Shown piece after piece: positions 35,266-43,500 of a stretch of DNA of 64,000 nucleotides. The stretch spans positions 253,485-317,484 of the forward strand of contig NW_019091597.1 in assembly GCF_001949145.1 (NCBI RefSeq), read 5' to 3'. Every line of letters begins with the position of its first letter. The stretch's first letter is position 1. This DNA is from Acanthaster planci (taxonomy: Eukaryota; Echinodermata; Asteroidea; Valvatida; Acanthasteridae). Position numbers and translations under genes: made by a program. A model generated the notes under the pieces. It ran no database searches. It saw only the letters and a program-made list of their open reading frames with translations, and was not told where the DNA came from.

Positions 35266-35700
35266 TTATTCCATGTCTAAAATCTGTTCTTCAATTTTAT
35301 TTTTTTGGCTCGAATTTTGCTCAGAATACTCGCTTCGCTCGTTTTGCTCGCTTCGTTCACTTTTTGGTTGAACGGTTAGTTTCGTAAACTTGTTTTTCCA
35401 AATTAAATAGACCGCAAGCGCTCCAATAGCCAATCCACCAAATATCAAGTTTCTGTCCTCGATGGCCATTTGATAAATTTTATTTTGGTTGCTCTCTTCG
35501 CAGCTCTCTTTGCTCGCTTCGTTCGCTAATTTCATCTTGGCGAGCTGGTGCTTCATCTTTTTGTTGTGCTCGGCTAATTTCTTACCTTGTTCTACACGCT
35601 TCAGATTTTTACTTTTAGTTACCATCTGTACGTTTTTCTTTACCGGACTGTTCGCTGGAGTGTTCACTTTGTTCGTTTCATTTGCTTTGTTCGTTGACAT
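35266..35700 (-). CDS. Single-span membrane protein, charged
   Basis: Intact frame of 144 residues. The N-terminal 60 residues are highly basic (KNLKRVEQGKKLAEHNKKMK). One clear transmembrane helix follows at about residues 86-100 (NLIFGGLAIGALAVYLIW), and the C-terminus is an acidic, Ser/Glu-rich tail. The tail contains Arg-Ser-Glu runs encoded by GC-rich repeat copies (35328-35359), and another copy (35511-35527) encodes part of the NEASKES segment. The repeat is therefore tolerated in frame. Similar small membrane proteins with a KRVEQGKxLAExN-type motif accompany Maverick capsid genes. Role unknown; a virion membrane or assembly factor is possible. Confidence 0.55.
   Translation of the reverse strand: MSTNKANETNKVNTPANSPVKKNVQMVTKSKNLKRVEQGKKLAEHNKKMKHQLAKMKLANEASKESCEESNQNKIYQMAIEDRNLIFGGLAIGALAVYLIWKNKFTKLTVQPKSERSEQNERSEYSEQNSSQKNKIEEQILDME
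35328..35527. repeat. GC-rich element repeat copies in the 144-residue gene
   Basis: ACTCGCTTCGCTCG and GCTCGCTTCGTTCAC at 35328-35359, and TGCTCGCTTCGTTCGCT at 35511-35527. All lie in frame in an intact gene. Confidence 0.65.
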
Positions 35701-35706
35701 CCTCTT

Positions 35707-36177
35707 TTAATTAACAGAACTTTTGTTAAACTCTAGGTGTTTAGTGGTAATTAACGCGGCTGTAAGTGGTGACAGATACACTCTGTACTTGTAACAGATC
35801 TCGGTAAGTAAGTGACCCATGGTCTGACTTATAATTGGGTCGTTGTTTAGGTCTTTGGTCAGCACTTCTTCGGACATTAAGTTGACGTTGAACCCGAGTA
35901 GATCGATCGGAGTAGCTATACCGAGCAAGCGAGAGTAGAGGCTCAAAATCGCGTGACCTAGAGTTTTCACGATCTCTTTGCCAAATTTAACTTCGTACAA
36001 ATTGAATAATTTTTCTTGGTCTTTGGGTGACAGAGCTTCAATTTCTTTAATCGAGTATTCTTTACGTAGGTACTTCTAACTTTCACCTGACGCAACTATC
36101 GAGCAGAGTCTGTCTTTAACGCTTGCTTCGCTCGCTTCACTTTTTGAATTGGTGAGAATGCTTTTGATGTTGTCCAT
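35707..36177 (-). pseudogene. Small conserved element protein with in-frame TAG
   Basis: The ATG at 36177 (MDNIKSILTN) follows an ACGTATATATTTAA motif. The frame runs to 35707 with one in-frame TAG at 36078-36076, giving about 156 codons. After the stop come IKEIEALSPKDQEKLFNLY, then EIVKTLGHAILSLYSRLLG, a segment with LNNDPIISQTMGHLLTEIC, and a hydrophobic C-terminal third (LSPLTAALITTKHL). The repeat-encoded SEASEAS stretch lies at residues 13-19 (36121-36140). I recognise the overall pattern as a common companion of Maverick capsid genes, but its function is not known to me. Confidence 0.5.
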
Positions 36178-36320
36178 TTAAATATATACGTTTTAAATTT
36201 GCTGAACGTTTGCTTTGGGCGTAGGTACTCAATTGTGTAGTAGTTAATTTTGCCTGTTTTCTGCGTTTTAAAGTTTGTCAAGTCTAAAAGCCAACGACAC
36301 TTTGCGCAGTTCTTTTTCAT
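36096..36320 (-). CDS. Short hypothetical protein with a CxxC
   Basis: A frame of 74 residues begins with a single Cys-x2-Cys pair (NCAKCRWLLDLTNF). Only the first 45 or so residues look protein-like. The rest overlaps the next gene's start and repeat in another frame, so the true end is doubtful. A second Cys pair, needed for a zinc finger, is missing. It could be a decayed small zinc-binding protein or chance. Confidence 0.25.
   Translation of the reverse strand: MKKNCAKCRWLLDLTNFKTQKTGKINYYTIEYLRPKQTFSKFKTYIFKWTTSKAFSPIQKVKRAKQALKTDSAR
36121..36140. repeat. GC-rich element repeat copy
   Basis: GCTTGCTTCGCTCGCTTCAC, in frame near the start of the 35707-36177 gene. Confidence 0.6.
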
Positions 36321-36356
36321 TATTACTTTTATTAGTAGTAAAATTTTTTCTCATTT

Positions 36357-36995
36357 TTATTGAACGAAATAGCTCACCGGTGGCTCCGTGTTTAACACCA
36401 ATTTACTAAATCGAAAATCGCGTAAATATATTTTGATTTGATCTCGTTTTTCTTCCGGTACTACGTCGTTTTCGTCGAGACACTGGTCAAACGAATTACG
36501 ATCTTTGCAATGGAAGATAGCGGTCCATGCCGTATTCTCTCTAAAATCTTTTAAAACGGAATTATACTTTTGGGTAAGTAGCGAGCAGATGTGAAGGTAA
36601 TGTCGGCCCAAGAACGCCATCTTACTGAGACCACACGTATTGTTATTCTTAGATTTTTTGCGATCCTTAATAAATTGATCGGCCGCGCAATCATCAACGA
36701 TAAACAACATATTTATTCCATCGAAAATTTTCTGATAAAGTTCGACTGCCTCGTTTAATTCTAGTTTCTCTCGATCTAAATCACACAGGTAAACATTTTC
36801 GTCGGTGTATATCCACGGGCATTTTAAATACGTTTTATTCTTAAAAAGCGTCGGACAGATAATTACGATAGCTTCAAACACAAATTTATATTCAGTCTCT
36901 AAAAGATTTAAAATCATGTTAGTCTTCCCGCTACCCGTCTTACCCACGATCAAGGCGCAATGCAGATTCTTGTACATCTGGTTCATTTCATTCAC
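36357..36995 (-). CDS. A32-like FtsK/HerA packaging ATPase
   Basis: Intact frame of 212 residues. The P-loop is GKTGSGKT (residues 18-25), and Walker B is MLFIVDDCA with the acidic pair at residues 101-102. A later segment (KMAFLGRHYLHICSLLTQKY) matches the arginine/sensor region of A32-type ATPases, where RH...TQ is usual. These enzymes pump the genome into preformed capsids in Mavericks, adintoviruses and large DNA viruses. The length (about 210) is normal for the family. It lies downstream of the capsid gene on the same strand, the usual neighbourhood. A cluster of GC-rich repeats separates the two (36993-37045). Its open frame, beside a broken capsid gene, is notable. Confidence 0.85.
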   Translation of the reverse strand: MNEMNQMYKNLHCALIVGKTGSGKTNMILNLLETEYKFVFEAIVIICPTLFKNKTYLKCPWIYTDENVYLCDLDREKLELNEAVELYQKIFDGINMLFIVDDCAADQFIKDRKKSKNNNTCGLSKMAFLGRHYLHICSLLTQKYNSVLKDFRENTAWTAIFHCKDRNSFDQCLDENDVVPEEKRDQIKIYLRDFRFSKLVLNTEPPVSYFVQ

Positions 36996-37045
36996 TCGCT
37001 TCGCTCATTGCTTGCTCTGGTCGCTTCTTTCATTCGGTTCACTCA
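36993..37045. repeat. GC-rich element repeat cluster between capsid and ATPase genes
   Basis: CACTCGCTTCGCTCATTGC followed by degenerate repeats GCTTGCTC, GGTCGCTTC and GGTTCACTC. It fills the intergenic spacer just upstream of the ATPase start. Confidence 0.6.
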
Positions 37046-37047
37046 TT

Positions 37048-38310
37048 TCAATAAACCAAACTCTTGAAGTTTCCGTCTTCGACCGTGAGTTGAGAATCCA
37101 TCACCAAAAACACGTACATCGTCAGAGGTCCCGCGGTTTTGCTCGCTCTTTCCATCTGTATCGATATATCTCCACCGCCGCCGAGTGGTCTACCCAATCC
37201 GTGAGCGCTGTTATCGTCCGAACTTCTGAAATCGAGCCAGAGACCGTACTTATCTCTTAAGTATTCGGCCATATCTACTTCAGTCAAGTTTAAGTCCTTG
37301 GTCACCGCTCTTGCCGATTCTCTATCCGAATCGCCAAAATATTTTGTAATTTCATTCCAATGTTGATATTCAAACAGACCCTGCGAGTACAATTGGTTCG
37401 GTTTACCTTCGACCGTCACAATCGTTTTTGTTATATGCAGATTATAAAATCTCTGGGGATTTTTTATAGCCGAGTCTCTAAACAGGATCAAAATTCCTTC
37501 AAGCTCTTGATCGTCTGGTCGATGCTGATGTTCCATAGCGTGTCAGACTTGTTTACCGATTGCTTCTTCCAGGAATGCACTCGGTCGAATAGGTAATACA
37601 TCGTTTTTTGTTCCTCAGGGTTTGCGCCAGATCTCGATTGGTGACGACTTCGTATTCCAAGGTCAGGTCTGAAATGGAGTATTCTGCGGCAGTATCTGAC
37701 ACGATGACCACTTTGTCGTGCCCGTTAAAAGTCAGTTGATACGTCAGAGGCTCTTTAAACCACGACGGGTAGAATGGAGAATGATCTGTCAACATCGGCG
37801 TGTCCAGTGGAATCGCGTATCTGTTTTTAAAAGCATCCCAATCGCTTTATCTTTACCGTTGTTTTCGGCTTCCTTTTTATCGCCAGCACCGAGACATATC
37901 TTGACCACGTTTTCCTTTTCCAAACCAAAGCACGCCATGTTTTTAGTCTGCGACAGAGGTAGCCAATTGTCCATAAAATTGTGAAATACGTCCGCATCTC
38001 GGTAACTTACGATTTTGTTTCCTTGTAGACTCACGTTTATTTCCGAAACCAGGTTTCTCGCCACGTTGTTGTACATGGTACGGTTGTCGTCCGAGGCGCC
38101 GTCTAGATCGAATTTAAAAGCCAGTTTGGCGGTGCCGGGTACAATGACGTCGTCCGTGCCTAGGGCTGGAAATTTTACGTTTAACGTGTGACCCGCGGCT
38201 ATGGTACTCGGGTTGTGTGTAATTGTTACTTCCCGCCTTTCGCCTTTAATCGCGCGAGGAACTTTAAGCCTGCGACTCGGGTTTAGCTTTTTGGTGTATT
38301 GTTGTGACAT
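37048..38310 (-). pseudogene. Major capsid protein, Maverick double-jelly-roll type (frameshifted)
   Basis: The start at 38310 reads MSQQYTKKLNPSRRLKVPR, the hallmark N-terminus of a widespread Maverick/adintovirus capsid family. Further conserved blocks are TIAAGHTLNVKFPALG, then VPGTAKLAFKFDL, then NNVARNLVSEI in the first piece (38310-37789). LTDHSPFYPSW follows in the second (37795-37553), and YSQGLFEYQHWNEITKYF with DKYGLWLDFRSSDDN in the third (37536-37048). Frameshifts lie near 37790, in an A-run near 37610 and near 37505. The total of about 420 codons is slightly short for the family. As it stands it cannot make a full capsid protein. The upstream motif TAGTATATTATAATAG lies at 38311-38330. 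Confidence 0.8.
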
Positions 38311-38346
38311 ATTACTATTATAATATACTAGTCTAATTTACGATTC

Positions 38347-38577
38347 TTATTGAAATATTTTAAAAAGAAAAGAAAACGCAATGAAGGATACACCCACCGT
38401 AAAAAATAAATCTTGGTATTCTATTAGTTTACTTGACCTTCTAAACGTTTCACTCTGGGTCTCTAAAACCATATCACCCATGTGATCTATATCGGCGCGG
38501 ATATCACCCAGCATCTGCTGAATTTCTGTTTGGTCTGCTTGAATCTCCAACAATTGATCTTTAACTTCAATATTCAT
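38347..38577 (-). CDS. Small coiled-coil protein with C-terminal membrane anchor
   Basis: Intact frame of 76 residues. Residues 1-50 form an acidic, heptad-like helix (VKDQLLEIQADQTEIQQML), and the C-terminus is a hydrophobic helix (LFFTVGVSFIAFSFLFKIF), giving a tail-anchored layout. Its start is 27 bp from the divergent start of the plus-strand gene at 38605, so one short AT-rich spacer must hold both promoters. Function unknown. Confidence 0.5.
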   Translation of the reverse strand: MNIEVKDQLLEIQADQTEIQQMLGDIRADIDHMGDMVLETQSETFRRSSKLIEYQDLFFTVGVSFIAFSFLFKIFQ

Positions 38578-38604
38578 TTATTTTAATTTAACCTTATTTT
38601 AAAA

Positions 38605-39024
38605 ATGGCTAGTGCTTTAATGATGGTGGGAGGAGCGATAGTAAACGCCTTGGCATTCACGGGCTCAAATTTTTTATTTAGCAGTTTATCAAAAAGTAAA
38701 GTCGACGAAGAACGAAAGCGTCACGACCTCGCGTTGGAGCAATTGGCGCAAGCGAAGGAATCCTGGGAACAAAACCGCGTACACATGCTAGACTTTTTAA
38801 ACGAACGAATGCAACAAGAATGCATGAGTCAGCAGACATTTGTAAACGTGGACGAAGCCCTATGAGCTTATTCGGAATTGACCGGTAAGAGTATTACGCC
38901 GTTACCGCCAGAGCCTAAGTTATCCGATTTTTACGAGCCTTCCGAAGATCAAAAGATTCGCCAGTTTGTTTGGATTATATTCGGGACAGCCTTGGTTGGT
39001 TTCTTAGCTTATCGATTTGCGTAA
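38605..39024 (+). pseudogene. Small two-span membrane protein of the element with in-frame TGA
   Basis: The frame runs 139 codons from ATG 38605 to TAA 39022-39024, with one internal TGA at 38863-38865. Before it: a hydrophobic N-terminal segment (VGGAIVNALAFTGSNFLF), a charged helix (DEERKRHDLALEQLAQAKESW), then QQTFVNVDEAL. After it: LPPEPKLSDFYEPSEDQK and a C-terminal hydrophobic helix (WIIFGTALVGFLAYRF). I recall this arrangement, with an ALAFxGSNxLF start and a PEPxLSDFY motif, as a recurrent Maverick companion gene. It precedes the integrase by 11 bp on the same strand. Role unknown. Confidence 0.55.
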
Positions 39025-39035
39025 CTTATTCTAAA

Positions 39036-40018
39036 ATGGACCAAACTTTTAAAAACTATTTTACAGCCCACAGGGTTACTGGCGAGGAGAAAGCGCGGTC
39101 GATCATCTGACAAATCAGTGTTCAGGAACTGGCTAAAAAAGCAGGCCATTTGGCAAATATATTTACCAAAACCAAATTACGTACCCAGACCTACAATGTT
39201 GCAATCAGAATCAGTTGAACCTAATTACGCGCGTCAAATGGATGTACTTTATTTACCCTGGGACCGAGTTAAAAGAAAAACGTTTAAACACGCTTTGACC
39301 GTGGTAGACGTGGGTTCCCGGTATAAAGAAGCCGAGCCGTTGACCAGTAAAACCGTCGAGCAAGTGAGTGAAGCGACCAAGAAAATTTACGAGTGATCAC
39401 ATCTGACCTGGCCCAAATTCGTAATGGTAGACTCGGGATCTGAATTTAAAGGCGAGTTTAAAAGATTAATGGCAAAACACGGAGTAGAAATTCAAGTGGG
39501 TGTGCCGGGTGTTGACAGATCTCAAGGAATCGTGGAAAGGTTTAACCGCACTTTAGCCGAGCGTTTATTCGGCCACCAATACGCTCAAGAAATGATAAAC
39601 GTGGGTGAACGAAACGTTGAATGGGTAGAACGTTTGCCCCAGGTCGTGAAATCGTTGAACGAGGAAAAAATGCGTTTAATCGATGCCGTTCCTGCAGAAG
39701 CTATAAAATTAGCGAGCGTAGCGAGCCAAACACCGTGTGCACCTGTGAGAACTACCCAAAAAGAACTTCCTCCAGATGTGGTCGTTAGGTATCTCTATTA
39801 CCCTGGTGAGCAAGAGGGTGGCACCGTCAGACCGGCAACAGATCCGGTCTCATCTGTGGACGTTTACCAAATTGAAAAGCGCACCTGTAAATTTAAACGG
39901 GTGAATGGTAAGCGGATAAAACGGGCCCAACTTTATATTATCTGTTAAACGGCCCAAATAGAAGTTTCGTCAAAGAGGAACTTCAGGTCGTACCCGAAGA
40001 CACGGAATTACCGGAGTA
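39036..40018 (+). pseudogene. Retroviral-type integrase (rve, DDE), broken
   Basis: Core pieces are 39118-39396 and 39424-39948. The catalytic core shows YVPRPTM, then QMDVLYLPWDR (first Asp region), LTVVDVGSRYKEAEPL, FVMVDSGSEFKGEF (second Asp) and QGIVERFNRTLAERLFGHQYA (Glu). After that comes a chromo/SH3-like C-terminal region (DVVVRYLYYPGEQEGG). Maverick integrases carry these same blocks and join the viral genome into host DNA with a short target duplication. Breaks: an in-frame TGA at 39394-39396 (probably from CGA), a frameshift before 39118 with a TGA at 39108 in the upstream frame, and a 1-nt shift near 39930. The extreme C-terminus then reads out to a TAA at 40018. A repeat copy at 39711-39726 lies in frame. 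Confidence 0.85.
39711..39726. repeat. GC-rich element repeat copy in integrase
   Basis: AGCGAGCGTAGCGAGC, a GCGTAGC-core variant, in frame. Confidence 0.55.
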
Positions 40019-40037
40019 ATAACGGGAGTAGCTTAAG

Positions 40038-40101
40038 TTCGCTTCGCTCGCTTCGTTGTTGATTAGCTTAGGTTCGCTTCGGTAATACTCGCTTCGCTTG
40101 T
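40038..40101. repeat. GC-rich element repeat cluster at the integrase/polymerase junction
   Basis: TTCGCTTCGCTCGCTTCG, GGTTCGCTTCGG and ACTCGCTTCGCTTG in a 64-bp stretch just beyond the integrase stop and over the polymerase C-terminal tail. Another single copy (GAGCTTCGCTCG) is at 40524-40535. Confidence 0.6.
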
Positions 40102-40628
40102 GCCCGTAAGCTAACATATCGATTCCATTCAGCAATATGTAGCGCTTTGTGTCTAACGGCGAGAGGCTTAGTTTGTTTTGCGACAGAGTAAACATCCGAT
40201 GTTTATCTTATCTAAATAATTGCTGTTTATTGAAATAAGAAACCCGGTCAAATAGGCAGCTTTTATACATCTCGTGGGTTAACCGTTTCTCGGTAACTAC
40301 TTTTGTGACCCCTTTCGCCTTCTTTAAATTTTGATCGACTGTCAGAATCGAATACATTTTGGTCTGATGCAAACAGCTTCTAAAATTGTTTTTCCACCAA
40401 ATTCGTCTTTCATTTTGCCTTTGACTTTTTTATTTTTGGTGCTGTAAAGTTGATGATCGGGCGGGTAATTACTAAAGTCAAATAATGAATGATTTTTACT
40501 CAGATAGTCGACCAAGGAATGTGAGCTTCGCTCGATCTGGACTAAGAGAGAATCAGTGTCCATGTAAAGTAAGCGTACCCCCTCACCAAAATTGGCTTTT
40601 AGCGTACATCAACGTTTTTGAGATATCG

Positions 40629-41209
40629 NNNNNNNNNNNNNNNNNNNNNNNNNNNNNNNNNNNNNNNNNNNNNNNNNNNNNNNNNNNNNNNNNNNNNNNN
40701 NNNNNNNNNNNNNNNNNNNNNNNNNNNNNNNNNNNNNNNNNNNNNNNNNNNNNNNNNNNNNNNNNNNNNNNNNNNNNNNNNNNNNNNNNNNNNNNNNNNN
40801 NNNNNNNNNNNNNNNNNNNNNNNNNNNNNNNNNNNNNNNNNNNNNNNNNNNNNNNNNNNNNNNNNNNNNNNNNNNNNNNNNNNNNNNNNNNNNNNNNNNN
40901 NNNNNNNNNNNNNNNNNNNNNNNNNNNNNNNNNNNNNNNNNNNNNNNNNNNNNNNNNNNNNNNNNNNNNNNNNNNNNNNNNNNNNNNNNNNNNNNNNNNN
41001 NNNNNNNNNNNNNNNNNNNNNNNNNNNNNNNNNNNNNNNNNNNNNNNNNNNNNNNNNNNNNNNNNNNNNNNNNNNNNNNNNNNNNNNNNNNNNNNNNNNN
41101 NNNNNNNNNNNNNNNNNNNNNNNNNNNNNNNNNNNNNNNNNNNNNNNNNNNNNNNNNNNNNNNNNNNNNNNNNNNNNNNNNNNNNNNNNNNNNNNNNNNN
41201 NNNNNNNNN
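40629..41209. other. Assembly gap (581 N)
   Basis: A run of N within the DNA polymerase gene. Any long frames through it are artefacts. Confidence 0.99.
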
Positions 41210-43308
41210 AAGTCTGTTTCTCAGGTAAATTCCCCTACAGGCAGATATTTGCTCATCGCCCAGCCGTATAAATTATTTGCGTCTAGGAACATGATCTGTG
41301 ACTCTCGCTTATTTGGGTTGTAGTCAGGTAGTTCTGGATTATTGGCCTTTGCATATCGTTTGGCTCCTACACTCGAAATTCCACCCCTTTTTGCCCTTTC
41401 AAAGAACAAGTGCTTATCAATGTCTGTCAGTAGTTCCAATTGTATACCCGAATGTTTTAAGAGTGCATCCCACGACAGACCCAGTGACGTGTAATAGTTA
41501 GCCGGGTCAAGGCAGTAGTGTTGTTTACAGACTTTCCGGAAGTTTTCAAAAACAGCCGCTAGCAATAACACGTCCGTTTCCATGTATAGGTCATGGAAGT
41601 CGCATAGGTTTTTACAATGAAAGGCTTGCCATACTGTTTCCGCACGAGCGTATTCTTGCTCGGTCACGGTGGACTGCTTCAAAGAGCTATAGAAAGCGTC
41701 TACTGGCGGTAGTTTTGTTTCTTGAAAACGATCAAAGGAATCGATATATTCGTAAGGGTAAATTCCTTTTTCCAAGAGTAAATGACTGTTATTTGGAAAC
41801 ATGTGGGAACGTTTAAGCCTTGACAATCTTCTTTGTGTCTGGTTAACTTTTCTTCCGTTTCGAAATGCGACATGCAATTAAAACACCAGTGTTTTTGGCC
41901 GTTGTGATGATCGATATCACTCGTCAACCGAGAAAAGTTTTTAATCCAACAGTAGTGATTTTCTTCATCTCAGGTGAAATAAAGTAAATTGATCAGTTCT
42001 TCTGGACGCTTGCTTTTGTAAAGAATGTAAAGACCGTCTTTTTTAGTGTAACCAAACACATTGATCGCCAAGTTATTTTGCGATTCGATACGTGGGATTT
42101 GTGAAATCGGAGTTGGAAAGCTTACGTTTGTAAAATTTAAACCATCTGATTCTGACCTGTAAGTCGATGTTCGCTCCTTATTTACTTTATATTGTGAATT
42201 TGTTTCTAGCTGGCTTTGACGTTGTCAGAATATAATTTTAAAGCTGCCCGCAACGCCCATCGGATACATTCTTGATCTTTATTTTCGACATTTATGATTG
42301 CTTTTTTGTCTCCCAATTCTTTAGGCAACGGAATGTAAGAAGAACCCACTGGATTATATTTAACCATGTTGATGTAGAAAGCGACGACTTTGTCAAAGAT
42401 CCAACCCAAGCCTTTTTGTGTATGACCCTCCACCTCTTTTATTTGTTTTCCCCTCTGTTCAGTGAGTGCGTTTTTAAGGTCGGCTTTATTTGCGACTGCA
42501 TCGTTGTCGCTCCGAAAGGGGAATACGCCAAATTCAGTTTTTTTGGGTTTTTCCAATCTAAACTGAACTTTGATATTTGTTTGCAATTTGTACGAACCAA
42601 TTTCTTTTAGTTCTTCCAAAGCTTTTTTCTCGATGAAAGTTTTGTAAAAATCAAAAAAGTGTATCAAACCGTATTCAAAGAAACGGGGTATCAATTCCCA
42701 ATTGCGAAAATTACCCTGAAAGCGCCTGACGTTTCTAATGTCGACTTCTGCAATTTCCTCGGGCTGAGTGTAAGCTTTAATCGCTTCAATAAAGTCCTGT
42801 TTGACATATTTGTCTTTGTTTGCAAAAGGAATATTATATTTTTGTACCGTTTTCAACAGCTGCCGATATGACTGACGCGGGAGGTACCTTAATTGTTTTT
42901 GATCTGCCCGTATAGCTTCAATGAGCTCGGGTTTAGTGTGAGATTTACGGGTTTTGGTTGTTTTTGGTGCTGGTAATGGAATATTATACCGCTTAACAAA
43001 ATCTTCTAAAAACGCCTTCTTAAATCGATTAAAGGTTGATAGTAGAGGTCGGTGTTGTGGGTTGCTCATGTCTCTATTTATATGTAGGTCTCTAAAATTT
43101 TTATCATTTTTGTAACGACTTGACTTGACATGGTTTTTTTTGATATTGTTATTTTTATATATAAGGCGGTTGTAAACATAGCGTGTTTTGCTTTGAACAG
43201 AGCCATGCTTCAAGTAGAGGTCACGAGTTCAGATCGGGCAAGTCTCGACTTGTAGCAAGGGGAAGTCCCTTTTTTGTTTGTGAGTGATTGCTGGTGCGAT
43301 CGGTGCTA

Positions 43309-43500
43309 GTCACGAGTTGTTTACACAAAAAGTGCACCGGGGTCAAAAGTTCAAGGTCAGTGAAGTGGAAATCCCCAGCACGTGTGGGTGAAAGGGGGTT
43401 GGCGTCGAGTCACGGGTTGTTTACAAAAAGTGCACCGAGGTCAAGAGTTCAAGGTGAGTGAAGTGGGAATCCACGGCGCAAGTGGTTGAAAGGGGAGGAA
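43309..43500. repeat. Tandem duplication, 100 bp unit, at the right end of the provirus
   Basis: Two units (43309-43408 and 43409 to about 43500) share GTCACGAGTTGTTTAC, AAAAAGTGCACCG and GGTCAAAAGTTCAAGG forms. They lie just beyond the polymerase start and may be subterminal repeats of the element. No inverted counterpart was found at the left end. Confidence 0.65.

Larger units (their letters stand above)
39983..43069 (-). pseudogene. polB: Protein-primed type B DNA polymerase (interrupted by assembly gap)
   Basis: The start at 43069 (reading MSNPQHRPLL) follows ACATATAAATAG. The N-terminal 287 residues are intact to 42206 and contain SSYIPLPKELGDKKAIINV and a DQECIRWALRAALK block. Next come DEENHYCWIKNFSRL and a Cys/His finger (HWCFNCMSHF...HKEDC, 41930-41840). 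41877-41221 holds the exonuclease/palm region (LYMETDVLLLAAVFENFR; DANNLYGWAM, motif A). The gap at 40629-41209 removes motif B. 40563-40342 has YMDTDSLLVQIE (motif C). The C-terminus at about 40170-40090 reads SLSPLDTKRYI...LAYGHK. Breaks include a TGA near 41969 and several frameshifts. It copies the element genome from a protein-primed end. The 3' end overlaps the convergent integrase end. Confidence 0.85.

Noticed and set aside
40485-41271. Long open frames across 40.6-41.2 kb
   Set aside because: They consist almost entirely of the N gap.
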